Positions 1 to 15,439 of a DNA stretch of 64,000 nt are shown here, in pieces (position 1 is the stretch's first letter; each line of letters starts with the position of its first letter). Source of the stretch: Amaranthus tricolor (taxonomy: Eukaryota > Streptophyta > Magnoliopsida > Caryophyllales > Amaranthaceae). The notes under the pieces were generated by a model. The model was not told where the DNA came from, searched no databases, and was given only the letters and a program-made list of their open reading frames with translations. The stretch lies in contig NC_080060.1 in the NCBI RefSeq assembly GCF_026212465.1, positions 19,258,726-19,322,725 of the forward strand. The letters run 5' to 3'. The translations under genes were made by a program, and so were the position numbers.

Positions 1-213
1 ACCGAGCAAAAACTAGCCCTTTTGATTGCATACATTTCTCACCTAAACACCGAGGGCTCAAAGAAGTGAAATGTCATGAGCCAAGCCATAAGAACAACCC
101 AAAGAGAAGCCAAAGTAGAGCCACTCGACAATAATGAGCTCGAGCCAAGGTAGCTCTAGCAGTCCAAGAGCATTGTTTGAGATCAGAAGCTGAGTATCGC
201 ATTCCTGAAGGTC
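1..213. other. Left-edge sequence, no gene recognised
   Basis: I see no open frame of note and no known motif. The stretch may be the internal or flanking sequence of the element whose LTR-like region starts near 214, but there is no polypurine tract next to that start, so the link is not supported. Confidence 0.4.
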
Positions 214-1913
214 TGTAACATCCTGGAAAAACTCGGATCATTTTAAAAAAAAAGAAGACGACCTTATAAAGAACTAATTAAAGTCCGAGTCAAACCAGGA
301 TGTTAGAAGGCAGTTATAAGGTCGCTCGACCGGCCGAGCAAGGTTGGCTCGGGTTGAGCGAAGTGCATTCAAACTTCCAGTAGCTTCTGGTCATTAGCAG
401 GATTCAATTCAGGAGTACAGGACATCCGCTTGACTGGTCGAGCAAGATGGCTCGGATCGAGCGGAGCTAAGTTTCACATTCTGTCCAATTTTTGAAGTTT
501 CTGATGTTGGACCTGATGGTGGCTCGACTGGTCGAGCGCAATAGGCGACCGCAACTTTTGCGATCTTTTTAAATATCATTCGAGGTCCAATTACATTTGT
601 TGCTTCTTATTGCTGCTGCCAAGACTATCAACCACCCTACCCTATCCATTAGGGGTGGCACCCTCCCTCCTACAATCTAGGGGTGGTGGAGCAATCATGA
701 AACCACCACCCCTCACTTATTTTTTAAGCCTATAAATAGAGAAGAGGAAGATGCAGCTAGGCACCTCAGTTTTCACCTTTCATTTCGAGTAATTTCTATG
801 TATTCTTCATAGCTTTTCTTTCATTTCAATTAAGAATTAGTGTTTAACATAACTTCCCTTTCAATTCAATTAAGTACTTTTAATTTTCAATTACAATCTT
901 AAATTCATCCTTTATTGTACTATTTTGCAACTTGGATTCTTCAACCATTGATGTATTATTATTGAAGCTTTTGGAAGGTATTACTTTGAATCATCAAATC
1001 ATCTTGTTCATCCTTAGATTCAACCTAAAAGAGTAACTTCTATCTTTGCTTATATTGTTTTCAATTCATGTCACTTAGTCATCTTTGATTGTTTGCCTTT
1101 AGTTTCATATATTCATGCTTGTAGTTCTTCAACTTATATTGCGCTCATCTCTTTAGGATACTTTAGTTTAATTTATTCATTTATGATTCCTAGCTTGTTT
1201 GCAATCTACAATTTCAATATGACTATGAGTGAGTAGTTTGTTTTGGCTTAGGCTAGGCATCATTACCATGTATGTAGTTTGAATTGCTTTCTTTACCTTT
1301 GGTTTGGTTGTGTTGTTTATGGTTTAAAATTGATTTTTTGCTATCATGTTGTAGTGTCGTTGAATTGAGGGCGAGATTTGATTTTTAACGATAATATATG
1401 CTTAAAAGTTAAAGACATCTCCATGAGAATAGGTAGATGCTTTGATTGGAAATGTTGAATGTGTGCTTCATGTCTTAAATTATACTTAGCTCCATGAGAA
1501 TAGGTAGTTGAGTATGTTTAGAAAGCTTTTGTTGCTCGAGAGAGAACATTAGTATTTATGATACGTTCTTCCAATAACAAAACATCCATAACCTTAGGTT
1601 AAAGTTTAATAAACACTATTTTGGTGAGAAAGCTTAGCCTATGCCTCGTAGCTTATTGATCATTTTATCCTTTCTTTAGTTCATTGTACCCTTATTTACT
1701 TTTATGCTTTATTTTCTCTAAGTACTTTTAATTGCATGCTTTAATTATTTCTATCTCTAAACATCATATTATACGTTTTCGAACACACTAATCGATCAAG
1801 AAACTATTAACTTCAACCCCACTCCTTGTGGATTCGACCCGTACTTACCGACGTACTAAGCTATGCCGTGAACTTGCGGTATTACTATTGTAGGACGTAA
1901 AGTCCCGATCACA
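214..1913 (+). mobile_element. LTR-like sequence of a Ty3/gypsy (Athila/Tat-like) element
   Basis: The stretch starts TGTAACATCC and ends GATCACA, so it has TG...CA termini. It has a TATA box at 731-738. Near the 3' end (about 1821-1860) is the phrase CTCCTTGTGGATTCGACCC, which I associate with the ends of Athila/Tat-type plant LTRs. No 5-bp target duplication matches (AGGTC before, GTCCT after). There is no primer-binding site or polypurine tract beside it, so it is either a degraded solo LTR or its borders are misplaced. It holds no credible coding frame. The family assignment is from memory of LTR style, not from a search. Confidence 0.45.
731..738 (+). promoter_or_regulatory. TATA box of the LTR-like sequence
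   Basis: TATAAATA follows a C-rich stretch and precedes a purine-rich transcribed-looking segment about 30 bp downstream. This is the usual place for an LTR U3/R promoter. Transcription from it is inferred. Confidence 0.5.
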
Positions 1914-2004
1914 GTCCTATTATTTTATTGTGAAACCTTGATCCATCAAGTTGCTTATGTAATAGAACAAGACTGATCTGTAAGAAATTCATGCCAAACC
2001 TTAT

Positions 2005-5663
<3,659 letters not shown>

Positions 5664-5840
5664 GACTACCACCTTAAAAGAAGTTACGCCCTCGTAACTT
5701 GCATGGCAACGAAAAACGCAGGACACACACACTATCTTAACACGACACTTGTAAAAAGGCAAGACTATAAGTCAAAGAGGTTACGCCCTCACAAAACACT
5801 CGCGCGAAATTCCTATCGCCTTCTACCCCCCTTTAGGAAA

Positions 5841-6251
5841 TTACGTCCCCGTAACGCTACTAACCTGAAAGAGTTGAGGGTACTTTGCTCGCATAGAGTC
5901 CTCCGTTTCCCAAGTAGCCTCTTCACGTTCGTGATTTGACCACAAGACTTTTACCATAGATATATCCTTCCGTCGTGTACTACAAACCTTCGTGTCCAAG
6001 ATTCTAACCGGTTGCTCAGAGTAAGACAAGGATGTATTCAAATCCAAAGGTTCGGGATCTAAGACATGAGAGGCTACAGCATGGTATCGCTTTAACTGCG
6101 ACACATGAAATACATCATGTACCTTTTCTAAAGAGTTTGGAAGGGTTAACCGATACGCCACTTTACCCACACGTTCCAAAATTTCATATGGTCCTATGAA
6201 TCGAGGGCTTCCATGAGCACCAAAACGCACTACTCCGCGCATGGGTGACAC
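5841..6251 (-). pseudogene. Integrase C-terminus with GPY/F motif and chromodomain
   Basis: The translated fragment contains RFIGPYEILERVG (GPY/F motif), then HDVFHVSQLKRY. It ends with a chromodomain core in which VLWSNHEREEATWETE is visible. Chromodomains tether chromovirus integrase to modified histone tails. An in-frame TAA (after the residues EEFIVS, near 6267) separates it from the rest of the integrase. It is the 3' end of pol, immediately upstream of the 3' LTR on the minus strand. Confidence 0.87.
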
Positions 6252-6266
6252 GCGAAGTAATACCCG

Positions 6267-7013
6267 TTAGCTCACGATGAACTCTTCTAGTCGTCGCTTC
6301 AAATCAGCATAAGAATTTTGACGATCTTGTGCCGTTTTTAAACGATCGCTTATCAACCTCACTTTCTCAGCCATCTGGAACAACAATTCAGGCCCCAAGG
6401 TCACTACTTCGGTGAAATCATCCCAATAAACTGGACTACGGCAACGACGTCCATACAAAGCCTCGAATGGAGCTATCTGTATAGATGCTTGATAACTGTT
6501 GTTGTAAGAAAATTCGATCAGATCCAAATGTTCATCCCACAACCCTTGCCATTCCATGGCAATAGCGCGCAACATATCTTCTAAAATCTGATTTGTCTGT
6601 TCCGTCTGCGGATGGAAAGACGTACTATAAAGCAACATAGTAACCATTTCTTGTTGCAAGGTTTTCTAAAATTGTGACAAATATCGTGTATCTCTATCGG
6701 ACACAATAGTACGGGGCACACCATGAAATCGCACGACATACTTAATGTAGGCTCGAGCTAATTGTTCCATCTCCCAACGAAAGTTCATAGGAATGAAACG
6801 TGCTGATTTAGTCAGACGATCCACTATGACCCATAACGCATCTTTTCTTGCCTTCATCCGGGGTAAACCCACAACAAAATCCATAAAGATATCATCCCAC
6901 TTCCACACCGGTATCTCCAAAGGTTGTAGTAAACCTCCTGGTCTTTTATGCTCACTTTCAACTTTTCGACAAGTCAAACAGCACGAGACATAATCCGCAA
7001 TATCCTTCTTCAT
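6267..7013 (-). pseudogene. Integrase core (chromovirus pol), broken
   Basis: Two adjacent open pieces are split by one TAG near 6660. The flanking residues (YLSQF-stop-KTLQQE) show that this codon replaced the Trp usual at that site. The first piece has CCLTCRKVES (second half of the zinc finger), DFVVGLPR and VSDRDTRY (catalytic Asp residues). The second has FHPQTEQTNQ, where family members read FHPQTDGQ(S/T)ER, so a few residues before the catalytic Glu appear deleted in frame. An in-frame TAG also lies just upstream, near 7022. Confidence 0.85.
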
Positions 7014-7173
7014 CCCAGACCACTAAAACATTAACTTAAGATCTTGATACATTTTGTCACCGCCAGGATGGACTGAAAATTTCGTACAATGGGCTTCATC
7101 CAAGATATGTTCCTTCAAAGATTCTTCCCCTGTCGGCAAACACCAGCGACCATTGAACCTCAAGCTCCCATCT

Positions 7174-7938
7174 TCATGAACTAAGAATCCCTCTGCTTTT
7201 CCTTCCCGAGCTTGTTCCTTTTAACTTCAATAGTTTCGGGTCTTTATTCTGAAAATTCAAAATATCTTCAAAGAACGAAGGTCGAATAGATAAAGCATTC
7301 ATGCATCCTTGTAATTCACCCTTACGCACCACTTCCAAGTTCAACCTCGCAAAATCTCGATGCAACTCTTCAACTCCGTCCAAGGCGGACAACGAGTGAT
7401 TGGACTTCCTACTCAATGCATCGGCTACTAAGTTTTCTCGTCCCTCATGGTATATGAACTCCAAGTCATAATCTGTCATCAACTCTAGCCACCAACGTTG
7501 CCGTGTGTTTAAATTGGGCTGAGTATAGAGATACTTCAGACGCTGATGATCAGTGTAGATCCTACATTTGACGCCATACAAGTAATGCCGCCATATTTTG
7601 AGAGCAAACATTATGACAGCTAACTCCAGATCATGTGTAGGATAATTAACTTCATGTACTTTCAATTGTCGTGATGCGTAAGCAATCACCTTACGGTCCT
7701 GCATCAGTACACAACCCAATCCTTTCTTCGATGCGTCATTGTAAACAGTATAATCCATCTTTGGGTCAGGTAAAATAAGAACAGAGGCCATAGTTAACCT
7801 TTCCTTCAAAGTCATGAAGGCCTGTTCACACTCGTCAGTCAACTCAAACTTCTTCTCTTTCTTCATCAACGAAGTCATAGGCCGAGCAATACGCGAGAAG
7901 TCCTTGACGAAACGACGGTAATACCCAGCCAAGCCCAA
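7174..7938 (-). pseudogene. RNase H and connection domain of chromovirus pol
   Basis: The open piece starts inside the reverse-transcriptase connection ([13 protein letters not shown]). It continues through the RNase H region ([40 protein letters not shown]) to [10 protein letters not shown]. The usual TVYTDAS-type Asp region here reads TVYNDAS, with one acidic position changed to Asn. The frame is lost at both ends: near 7935 against the upstream piece, and near 7215, where the frame leaves the expected [12 protein letters not shown] stretch. Confidence 0.85.
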
Positions 7939-8452
7939 GAAAATTCGTACTTGGTGACATTCTTTGGTGCAGGCCAGCTTCGAACAGCATCTATTTTTGC
8001 CAGATCAACCGAAACGCCCTCTTTAGAAACAAAATGACCCAAAAATGAGACCTTTTCCAACCAAAAGTCACACTTCAACAATTTCGCGTACAAATTATTT
8101 TCTCGCGGGGTTTGCAGGACTAAACATAGATGTTTATCATGATCATCTCGGTCTTTCGAATAGACCAATATGTCATCAATAAAGACTACCACGTGCTTAT
8201 CCAATACGCACTAAATACTTGATTCATCAAACACATGAATGCAGCTGGAGCATTTGTTAATCCAAAAGGCATCATAGTGAACTCATAATGCCCATAACGT
8301 GTTCTAAAATCTATTTTATATATATCCCCTTCAGCTATCCTTAGCTGGTGATAACCCGATCTTAAGTCAATTTTCGAAAAGATCCCAACTCCCCTCAGTT
8401 GATCAAATAAATCGTCGATGCGGGGTAACGGGTACTTGTTCTTAATGGTCAC
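7875..8452 (-). pseudogene. Reverse transcriptase of the chromovirus, frameshifted
   Basis: The piece at 8186-8452 has [27 protein letters not shown] and [13 protein letters not shown]. The frame shifts near 8200, and the piece at 7875-8204 has the catalytic FIDDILVYS motif and SFLGHFVS. Upstream, the join to gag-protease has a frameshift near 8510 and an in-frame TAA near 8467, between CID and RELNK where Tyr is expected. These lesions inactivate the enzyme. Confidence 0.87.
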
Positions 8453-8484
8453 CTTATTTAGTTCCCTTTAATCAATGCATAATC

Positions 8485-10485
8485 TCAAACTACCATCCTT
8501 CTTCTCACAAAAAGAACTGGAGGCCCCCAAGGGGAAACACTAGGTCGGATATAACCCTTGTCCAACAATTCCTCAAGCTGAGACTTTAATTCTTCCATTT
8601 CCTTCGAAGCCATGCGATAAGGGGCCTTAGAAATTGGTCCCGTCCCAGGCACCAAGTCTATTTTGAAATCAATTTCCCGTTGAGGTGGCATGCCGGGAAT
8701 TTCGTCAAGGAAAACATCCAAAAATTCACTCACTACAGCAATGTCCTTAGGTTCCTTCTCCTTCTTCTCCACTTGACTGATATGACATAGGTACAAAGGG
8801 TGTCCTTGCCTTATGAGTCTCTGAAATTTCAAGGTCGACACCAAATTCGTTCTAGATCCTTTTTGAAATTTTCTATGTCTAACGTTTTCCCCTCGCGTTC
8901 CTTCCAACAACACTCTCTGCTCTCTATATTCGATAGTGGCTTTATAATTTCCTAACCAGTCCATCCCCAAAATTACTTCTAAGCCTTCCATATCTAACAC
9001 ATACAAGCCACAAGGAAAAATGACCTTCCCTATTCTCAAGGGTACCTCCTTATACAATCTATCACAATTGTACAATTTTTCCGATAGAACAGCCACTGCA
9101 TAAGAAACTTTTTCAAACGTTCCTAAATTCAACTCCTCAACCTTACTCTTTGCAAGAAAAGAACATGTTGCACCCGAATCAAAAAGTACATTAACAGCTA
9201 CAGAATGAATGGTGAACGTACCTGTAACTACATCCGTTGCTTGGTCAGCTTCCCTTGCACTGACCGCAGTTACCCGTCCACCAAACGGCTGTGCATTTAT
9301 TTCTTCCACTTGATTACCCCCACGTTGCATACCTGACCCTTCGATCCGGTTTCCATCCACCCGGACTTGTCCCCTACTAATAGGTGGCTGAAACCTCTGA
9401 GCAGTGTTCCCATGATTACTATTTCCGTACTGTAGGTTGACTTGCCTTCCGGAGTTATTCGAATTCTGCTGCCGGTGCTGCTCACCCGGCTGTTGACTTC
9501 CACTCCCTTTCTTGATGTAGCATTCATACTCCCTATGTCCACTCTTGTGGCAAAAATTACATTCAACCAAATTTCCATCACAATCCTTTCCAGGATGATT
9601 TCCCCTCCATCTCCTACAGAAATACTTCCTTTCATTGCCATCTCGGTCCAGTAATGGCTTAGCAGGCTTCGCGTCTCCCCTAAACCCAGAATTTGTACTA
9701 GACCTACTTCCCTGAAAATTTACGAAATTTCTAGCTTTCTTCTGATAGAAGTCCGACGAACTCCCTGATGTCTGGCCTGCAATCTCCTTCCTCTTCGCAG
9801 GGACATTACTCTTCTCTTTTTCCTTCTCCTTCCTCAGAATGTTCCCTATTTGAGATGCACGCTTGTACATATGTTCCAGGGTGTTATAGCGGTCGCTCTC
9901 AATATGTTTTTGAATGTCATACGACAATCCCAGTTCAAATCGCTGCATCTTTTTCTCCTTAGTGGGAACATCATCAGGACAGTACTGAATATATTCCATA
10001 AATTTTCGATAATATTCATCAATAGTCATCTCTCCCATTTCCAAATGAGCGAACTCGTTTGACTTATCTTTCCTCACGTGTAAAGGGTAAAATTTCTCTC
10101 GCATAGCCCTTTTAAACAAATCCCAATTAAAGACTCCATCAGCTTGTTCTAATAACCCAGATCTACTATTTTCCCACCAATAGTCGGCTTCACCAACCAA
10201 ATAAAACGCAGCCTGGTTGACCTTTAGTTCTTCTAGGCACTCAACTACATCAAAAAGTTTGTCAAATTCCCTCAACCATAGCTCGAGTTCCGATGGTTCC
10301 CCCTTACCATCGAAGGTCGAGGGCTTGCTCTGACTGATCCTTTTACTCATGTCAGAGGCTAATTCCGACACAGATCTCTCTCGTGGAGTACCTACATCCG
10401 CAAGTGCTCTTACTAAATTCCTTAGTGTACGGTTAACACTGCTTGTAGACAGTCTTTTCCTAGAAATCGGAGGCATCTTCTGCAA
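8485..10485 (-). CDS. Gag and protease polyprotein part of the chromovirus
   Basis: This 666-codon frame is open from ATG. It holds the Gag capsid-type region (about residues 50-210, with LWLREFDKLFDV, YWWE and FKRAMREKFYP), a single CCHC zinc knuckle (CNFCHKSGHREYEC, about residue 310), the aspartic protease active site LFDSGATCSFL, and the start of reverse transcriptase (GMPPQREIDFKIDLVPG to WGPPVLFV). It then runs out of frame. In this clade Gag forms the particle and the protease cleaves the polyprotein. This is the best-preserved part of the element, and it is cut off from a working polymerase by the frameshift near 8510. Confidence 0.88.
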   Translation of the reverse strand: MQKMPPISRKRLSTSSVNRTLRNLVRALADVGTPRERSVSELASDMSKRISQSKPSTFDGKGEPSELELWLREFDKLFDVVECLEELKVNQAAFYLVGEADYWWENSRSGLLEQADGVFNWDLFKRAMREKFYPLHVRKDKSNEFAHLEMGEMTIDEYYRKFMEYIQYCPDDVPTKEKKMQRFELGLSYDIQKHIESDRYNTLEHMYKRASQIGNILRKEKEKEKSNVPAKRKEIAGQTSGSSSDFYQKKARNFVNFQGSRSSTNSGFRGDAKPAKPLLDRDGNERKYFCRRWRGNHPGKDCDGNLVECNFCHKSGHREYECYIKKGSGSQQPGEQHRQQNSNNSGRQVNLQYGNSNHGNTAQRFQPPISRGQVRVDGNRIEGSGMQRGGNQVEEINAQPFGGRVTAVSAREADQATDVVTGTFTIHSVAVNVLFDSGATCSFLAKSKVEELNLGTFEKVSYAVAVLSEKLYNCDRLYKEVPLRIGKVIFPCGLYVLDMEGLEVILGMDWLGNYKATIEYREQRVLLEGTRGENVRHRKFQKGSRTNLVSTLKFQRLIRQGHPLYLCHISQVEKKEKEPKDIAVVSEFLDVFLDEIPGMPPQREIDFKIDLVPGTGPISKAPYRMASKEMEELKSQLEELLDKGYIRPSVSPWGPPVLFVRRRMVV

Positions 10486-11484
<999 letters not shown>

Positions 11485-12249
11485 TTAACGCCACGCATCC
11501 CAAAGATCAGCAATTTCGTCGTAACTCGCTATATCAAAGTCTACATCATCCCCGTCTTTCCTAGAATCCGAGCTGGAATCCAAACACGCTTCTTCTGATT
11601 CATTGTCACTATCCCTAGGGTGGCTTGTTGGTGCTCTCTCTTCGGGGGCCTCCTCATCTAACCACCCCCTATCATACCTAGTCTCATAGCTACACATCAT
11701 AATGCGACCCCCAATTCCTTCTCTGATCTTCGCTGGAAATCTCTATATAAGTAGGTGGTTCCCGCAAAGGCTCCCACATTTCAATATCGCTCTCCGACTA
11801 AACCTCGGGTTCCACTCGTGGCAGATCAGGTAAGATCCGTTCCTTCATTGATTTCACAGCTAGTTCAGGTTCATTCCCTAAGTTCAGTTGTCCCTCTTCC
11901 ATGGGTTCTTCCTCTTCTAAGGGTTCTTCTCGATGATTAACCCCACTAGGCTCTGTGTAAGCTCTACTCCCCTCCTAGACTCGGATAGATGATACAACCT
12001 ATTCAGGTCCAGCTCTAAGTCGTAACATACCCTTTCGACTTTTGTTTTAACCATCAACATCCTTTCCCTATAATCCCGGATACTTTTACCATCCCTTATG
12101 CTCCAAATATCATCATTAGAGACTTCTCTCCAAATAGTCTCTGGGTTAAACATCGGTATTTCCCTAGAGTCACTGGGGGTGTGTGAGTCCATAGGTGTTT
12201 TTCCCTTATTCATATTTCCTGATCTACACCAAAGAACAAAAATAAACAT
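11485..12249 (-). pseudogene. Extra acidic ORF upstream of gag, decayed
   Basis: On the same strand as gag-pol, between primer-binding site and gag, lie broken frames that read as one former protein of about 240 residues. The N-terminal part (11917-12249, probable start at MNKGKTPMDSH near 12215) contains NPETIWREVSNDDIWSI and RDYRERMLMVKTKVERVC. The middle (about 11700-11940) is rich in Glu and Pro, has an in-frame TAG (VEPEV-stop-SESDIEMW) and needs a frameshift. The C-terminal part (11485-11700) is strongly acidic (DSDNESEE, DSSSDSRKDGDDVDFD) and ends DLWDAWR. I do not recognise a domain. It is not a Gag homologue by any motif I can see. An accessory element protein is an inference from its position. 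Confidence 0.55.
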
Positions 12250-12355
12250 TACTTATCACCAAACAACACACAAACATATTCCAACAATTTACGTCCCAAA
12301 GACTACTTCCCAACTCTCTACTAAGGTTGTTTATTCCTTTATCATCTAAGGAACG

Positions 12356-12371
12356 TTGGCTCTGATACAAA
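12356..12371 (-). promoter_or_regulatory. Primer-binding site, initiator-methionine tRNA type
   Basis: On the minus strand, directly inside the 5' LTR, the sequence reads TTGTATCAGAGCC. It differs by one base from the TGGTATCAGAGCC that pairs with the 3' end of plant initiator tRNA-Met, the usual primer for these elements. Its position three bases inside the LTR end fixes the element's orientation. Confidence 0.8.
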
Positions 12372-12372
12372 T

Positions 12373-12621
12373 TGTAACGGCCCGGTTTAAGTGACTCGGA
12401 AATTCATATGAAAATACAAATTCTGGTCTACTCCTTGGGCTCCAGAGAAAAGATCTCCTTTAGGATCGTCAACGTTCCTTCGATAAAGAAATATAACTAA
12501 AACGGAAAACAGTACCCGCGTGAAAGAAAAAAATAGGTCAACGGAAGCTCTTACGTACAACTCGAGAGCCTAAAAACCTCTAGACAAACTAATTGAAATA
12601 AGCGGAAGCGAAAAGAAAACT
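12373..12621 (-). repeat. 5' LTR fragment of the chromovirus
   Basis: These 249 bp match the LTR end at 2005-2253 without gaps. The match stops abruptly at AAAACT, where the next base pairs (TGTAACACCCCTG) begin another LTR. The continuation seen in the intact LTR (TACACTATCTCATG) does not reappear in the window. Confidence 0.85.
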
Positions 12622-15173
12622 TGTAACACCCCTGAATTTCCAACCCCTTAAACGTAACCAGAATCGTGAAGGAAGGGAGTAAATTCGAGTGTTACATAAA
12701 AAGAAAAGAGAACAATAATTAAAATAAACGCTAAAGATTAATGGAAAGGGTGAACAAGTGGAAATTTCGGCAGCATCTCTGCTGAAAACTGAGGATGTGA
12801 CAAGAATATATAAAGGGATAACATAATTAAAATAATCTAAGGCCTTTAATGCCTTCAAGAATACATCACGACGGAAAGAATCATCGGCGGCTTCACAAAT
12901 CATCAACTCTAATGAGGATCGTGGTTCCAGTGTTAACGCATCGATCTGACGGATACTAAAGGAGTATCCTCACTACCGTACATCCAAAAAAAAAACTACG
13001 CAGCGGAATTATGGATCATACAAGGAGTCACATGGCTCCATACAAAAGAAATTATACAATCCCAAAAGAAAACTTTACAAGTGATATAGAAGCTACAATC
13101 ATTAGACAATTTGTACACAATGGTTACGACCGTACTTCGCTCTTTCCCCCAATGCAAAGCAAAAGAAACTCCTATAACTGTCATGTCAAGCTATGTTCCT
13201 CCTGCTGCTCAACATGATGGCCATAGTTAGATGTGTCATAGCAGGAACATCATAGGGAGTCATGAGCAAACAATAACAAACACATACACGTCAGTAATTA
13301 ACGAACTTATAATAATTGAAGTCATTGAACAAAACTATAGACAGCGATATACTATGGCAATATCCTTTCAAACTACTAATCTCTCGAGTATATTCAAAGG
13401 TAGTGGATCCTTTCTCTATTCATGGCATAGTGACACGGCCAAGGGCATTATCGGCCATCCGGCGCCCATGGCAAAGTATGAGCTCTTGCCCCCTCCAGCT
13501 GACCCTCTCGGGTCCTACCTTCGGGAAAAACTAACACACTGGGGTACTAAACCAGTGAAGAGGCCACCATATTGGGGTTTGCAAGGCCCGCATGGTATCA
13601 GCTTAGTCAAGGGGCGGTATCGGTCATCCAGCGCCCTGTGACCCAAGCATGCTCATAACCCCCTTACGGTGGTGCCGTCGATCCTCACCTAGGCGACTAT
13701 GAAATCAAACCGACATAATCTCATAGTCTCCTAATGTTTTCATTCCACTTGCCTATATCACTATTATGACTATACGCTAGCATAGTTTACTTTATGGCGC
13801 TCTATAATTCTAATACGATGTATATATAATCATGAAATATTGATAATACTTTGTAACAATGAACATGATAATAAATTACTACGTGTACGTACCTACAACC
13901 GTCACTGCACGACCACAAGTTACAAAAATCACCCAACTAAGGGTCTACTTTCCTCTTATAAACTGGGAACCTATACAAGTTAGGAATAGAAATAATAAGC
14001 CTACTTGTCTCCACTTAAGAGCATCTAGCATCTACAACAAGCTATCATCCACCCATTCAATGTAATTTCCACTTATTATAATGCATACTAAACCAATTCA
14101 CATTACTCAATCTATATTTGTTCATCAGTGCGTTAAGACCATTTCTTTAAACCTATGGGACTCGAGTAACAAAACCCTATAACCATATCATGTCATCAAC
14201 AAATAACACTTGTACAACAACACTAATAATGTTGATGTTAGAGATAACCTCAAGTTGTCGTATAACTCACTACAACATACAAAATTACTCACAATTGGAA
14301 AGAACACGAAAAGAAACACTTCCACTAATAATTAGCAACAATAATAACAATAGTTTCTTTCGACTTCCACAACGATAAAATTTAACTCTAATAGCCACGA
14401 TCGTAACATAATTAACTAGCAATAATACTGAATAACATAAACAATAACCACCATCATTTTTTTAACAATATAAGTGACAATTAACACCCACTTTTGGGAC
14501 TAATAACTTCAACCATCTATTCTACATTTATCACCATTCACAATATAATCACATATTCAAATCTCATACCAATTTATTAAAGTTATAAAACATCCCTTAA
14601 CACAAAAGTAGTACAACTTTCATTTACATTCATACTTTAAACCTTAATTCATAAATATATATTCAATTCATAAATCCAACTCTTACTCATAGCAAGATTC
14701 AATAATAAAAGAAAGAAATAATACAAAATCATCATAAAACTCATAAACTTGAAAATTTTCCCAATTAAAACAAGAAGGAAAAATCAATTAGAGGTAGGTG
14801 AGATGTCTTACCAAGGGGAATTAGAAAAGGAGTGAAGATTAGGTGGTTGTAAAGGACCAACGCGACTAGACCATGAATGTTGGTGGCGGCAGCCTTCACG
14901 GCAGAAGAGGGAGGAGCAACTGGCGGTCGCGGCTGCAGCAGACGCGGAGCAGGTGGTGGCCTAGTTGCCGGTCGTTACTGTTTGGGGAAGAAAACGCAAC
15001 CCTTGCTGCTGCTTGCGAGGGGAAACGAGGGCGGCTGCTACTGCTTGCGAGGAGAAACAAGGGCGGCTGCTGCTGGTTGGGGAAGTGAGAAGGAGGCGCA
15101 AGGGAAAGAGAGAGGAAGAAGGAGGAGAATGAGAAAGGAGAGTGACGGCTAGCTTGAGCGTTTAGGGTTTTCA

Positions 15174-15184
15174 CGGGTTTTATA
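15174..15184 (-). promoter_or_regulatory. Minus-strand TATA box of the second LTR
   Basis: On the minus strand, AGTATAAAACCC precedes GTGAAAACCCTAAACGC, then a pyrimidine-rich, GC-rich stretch of about 300 bp that looks like a 5' leader. The arrangement is typical of a plant promoter and start region. Use is inferred. Confidence 0.5.
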
Positions 15185-15195
15185 CTTGTTCTTGC

Positions 15196-15216
15196 TATTA
15201 TTATTATTATTATTGC

Positions 15217-15297
<81 letters not shown>
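15196..15297. repeat. (ATT)n microsatellite
   Basis: About 100 bp of nearly pure ATT/TTA triplets, immediately upstream (minus sense) of the TATA box of the second LTR. Confidence 0.97.
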
Positions 15298-15439
15298 GTT
15301 TATTTATTTATTTATTTTTATCTCGATTCATTTTCTTGCGAGACCCAACTAAGAGACTCACCTTCGTGGGCTCACACATTTTAATAAAATAACCATTTTG
15401 ATTCGAACCTCTTTATTTGAGAAACCGTAACTATATTTT

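Larger units (their letters stand above)
12622..15430 (-). mobile_element. Second Tekay-type LTR, inserted in the chromovirus 5' LTR
   Basis: The stretch starts TGTAACACCCCTG at the exact break of the host LTR, with AAACT before it as candidate target duplication. The layout parallels the LTR at 2005-5663: a CCTGC...CAAC...ACACGTCAG stretch near 13200-13300, a block of GGCC/CCGG-rich near-repeats at 13430-13650, then AT-rich sequence, then a minus-strand transcription start region. Minus-strand TATA, AAACCCTAA leader and a CTTGGTAAGAC splice-donor-like site lie at 14808-15184. The right boundary is unclear, because Mutator-like sequence follows and the usual ...GTGTTACA end is missing. It has no credible protein. 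The open frames inside are chance or leader upstream frames. Confidence 0.6.

Noticed and set aside
13231..13641. 136-codon plus frame inside the second LTR
   Set aside because: It is antisense to the LTR's transcription, crosses GC-rich near-repeats and has no protein motif.
14896..15174. 92-codon minus frame rich in Ser and Pro in the second LTR
   Set aside because: It lies in the leader downstream of a TATA box and has no recognisable domain. At most it is an upstream frame.
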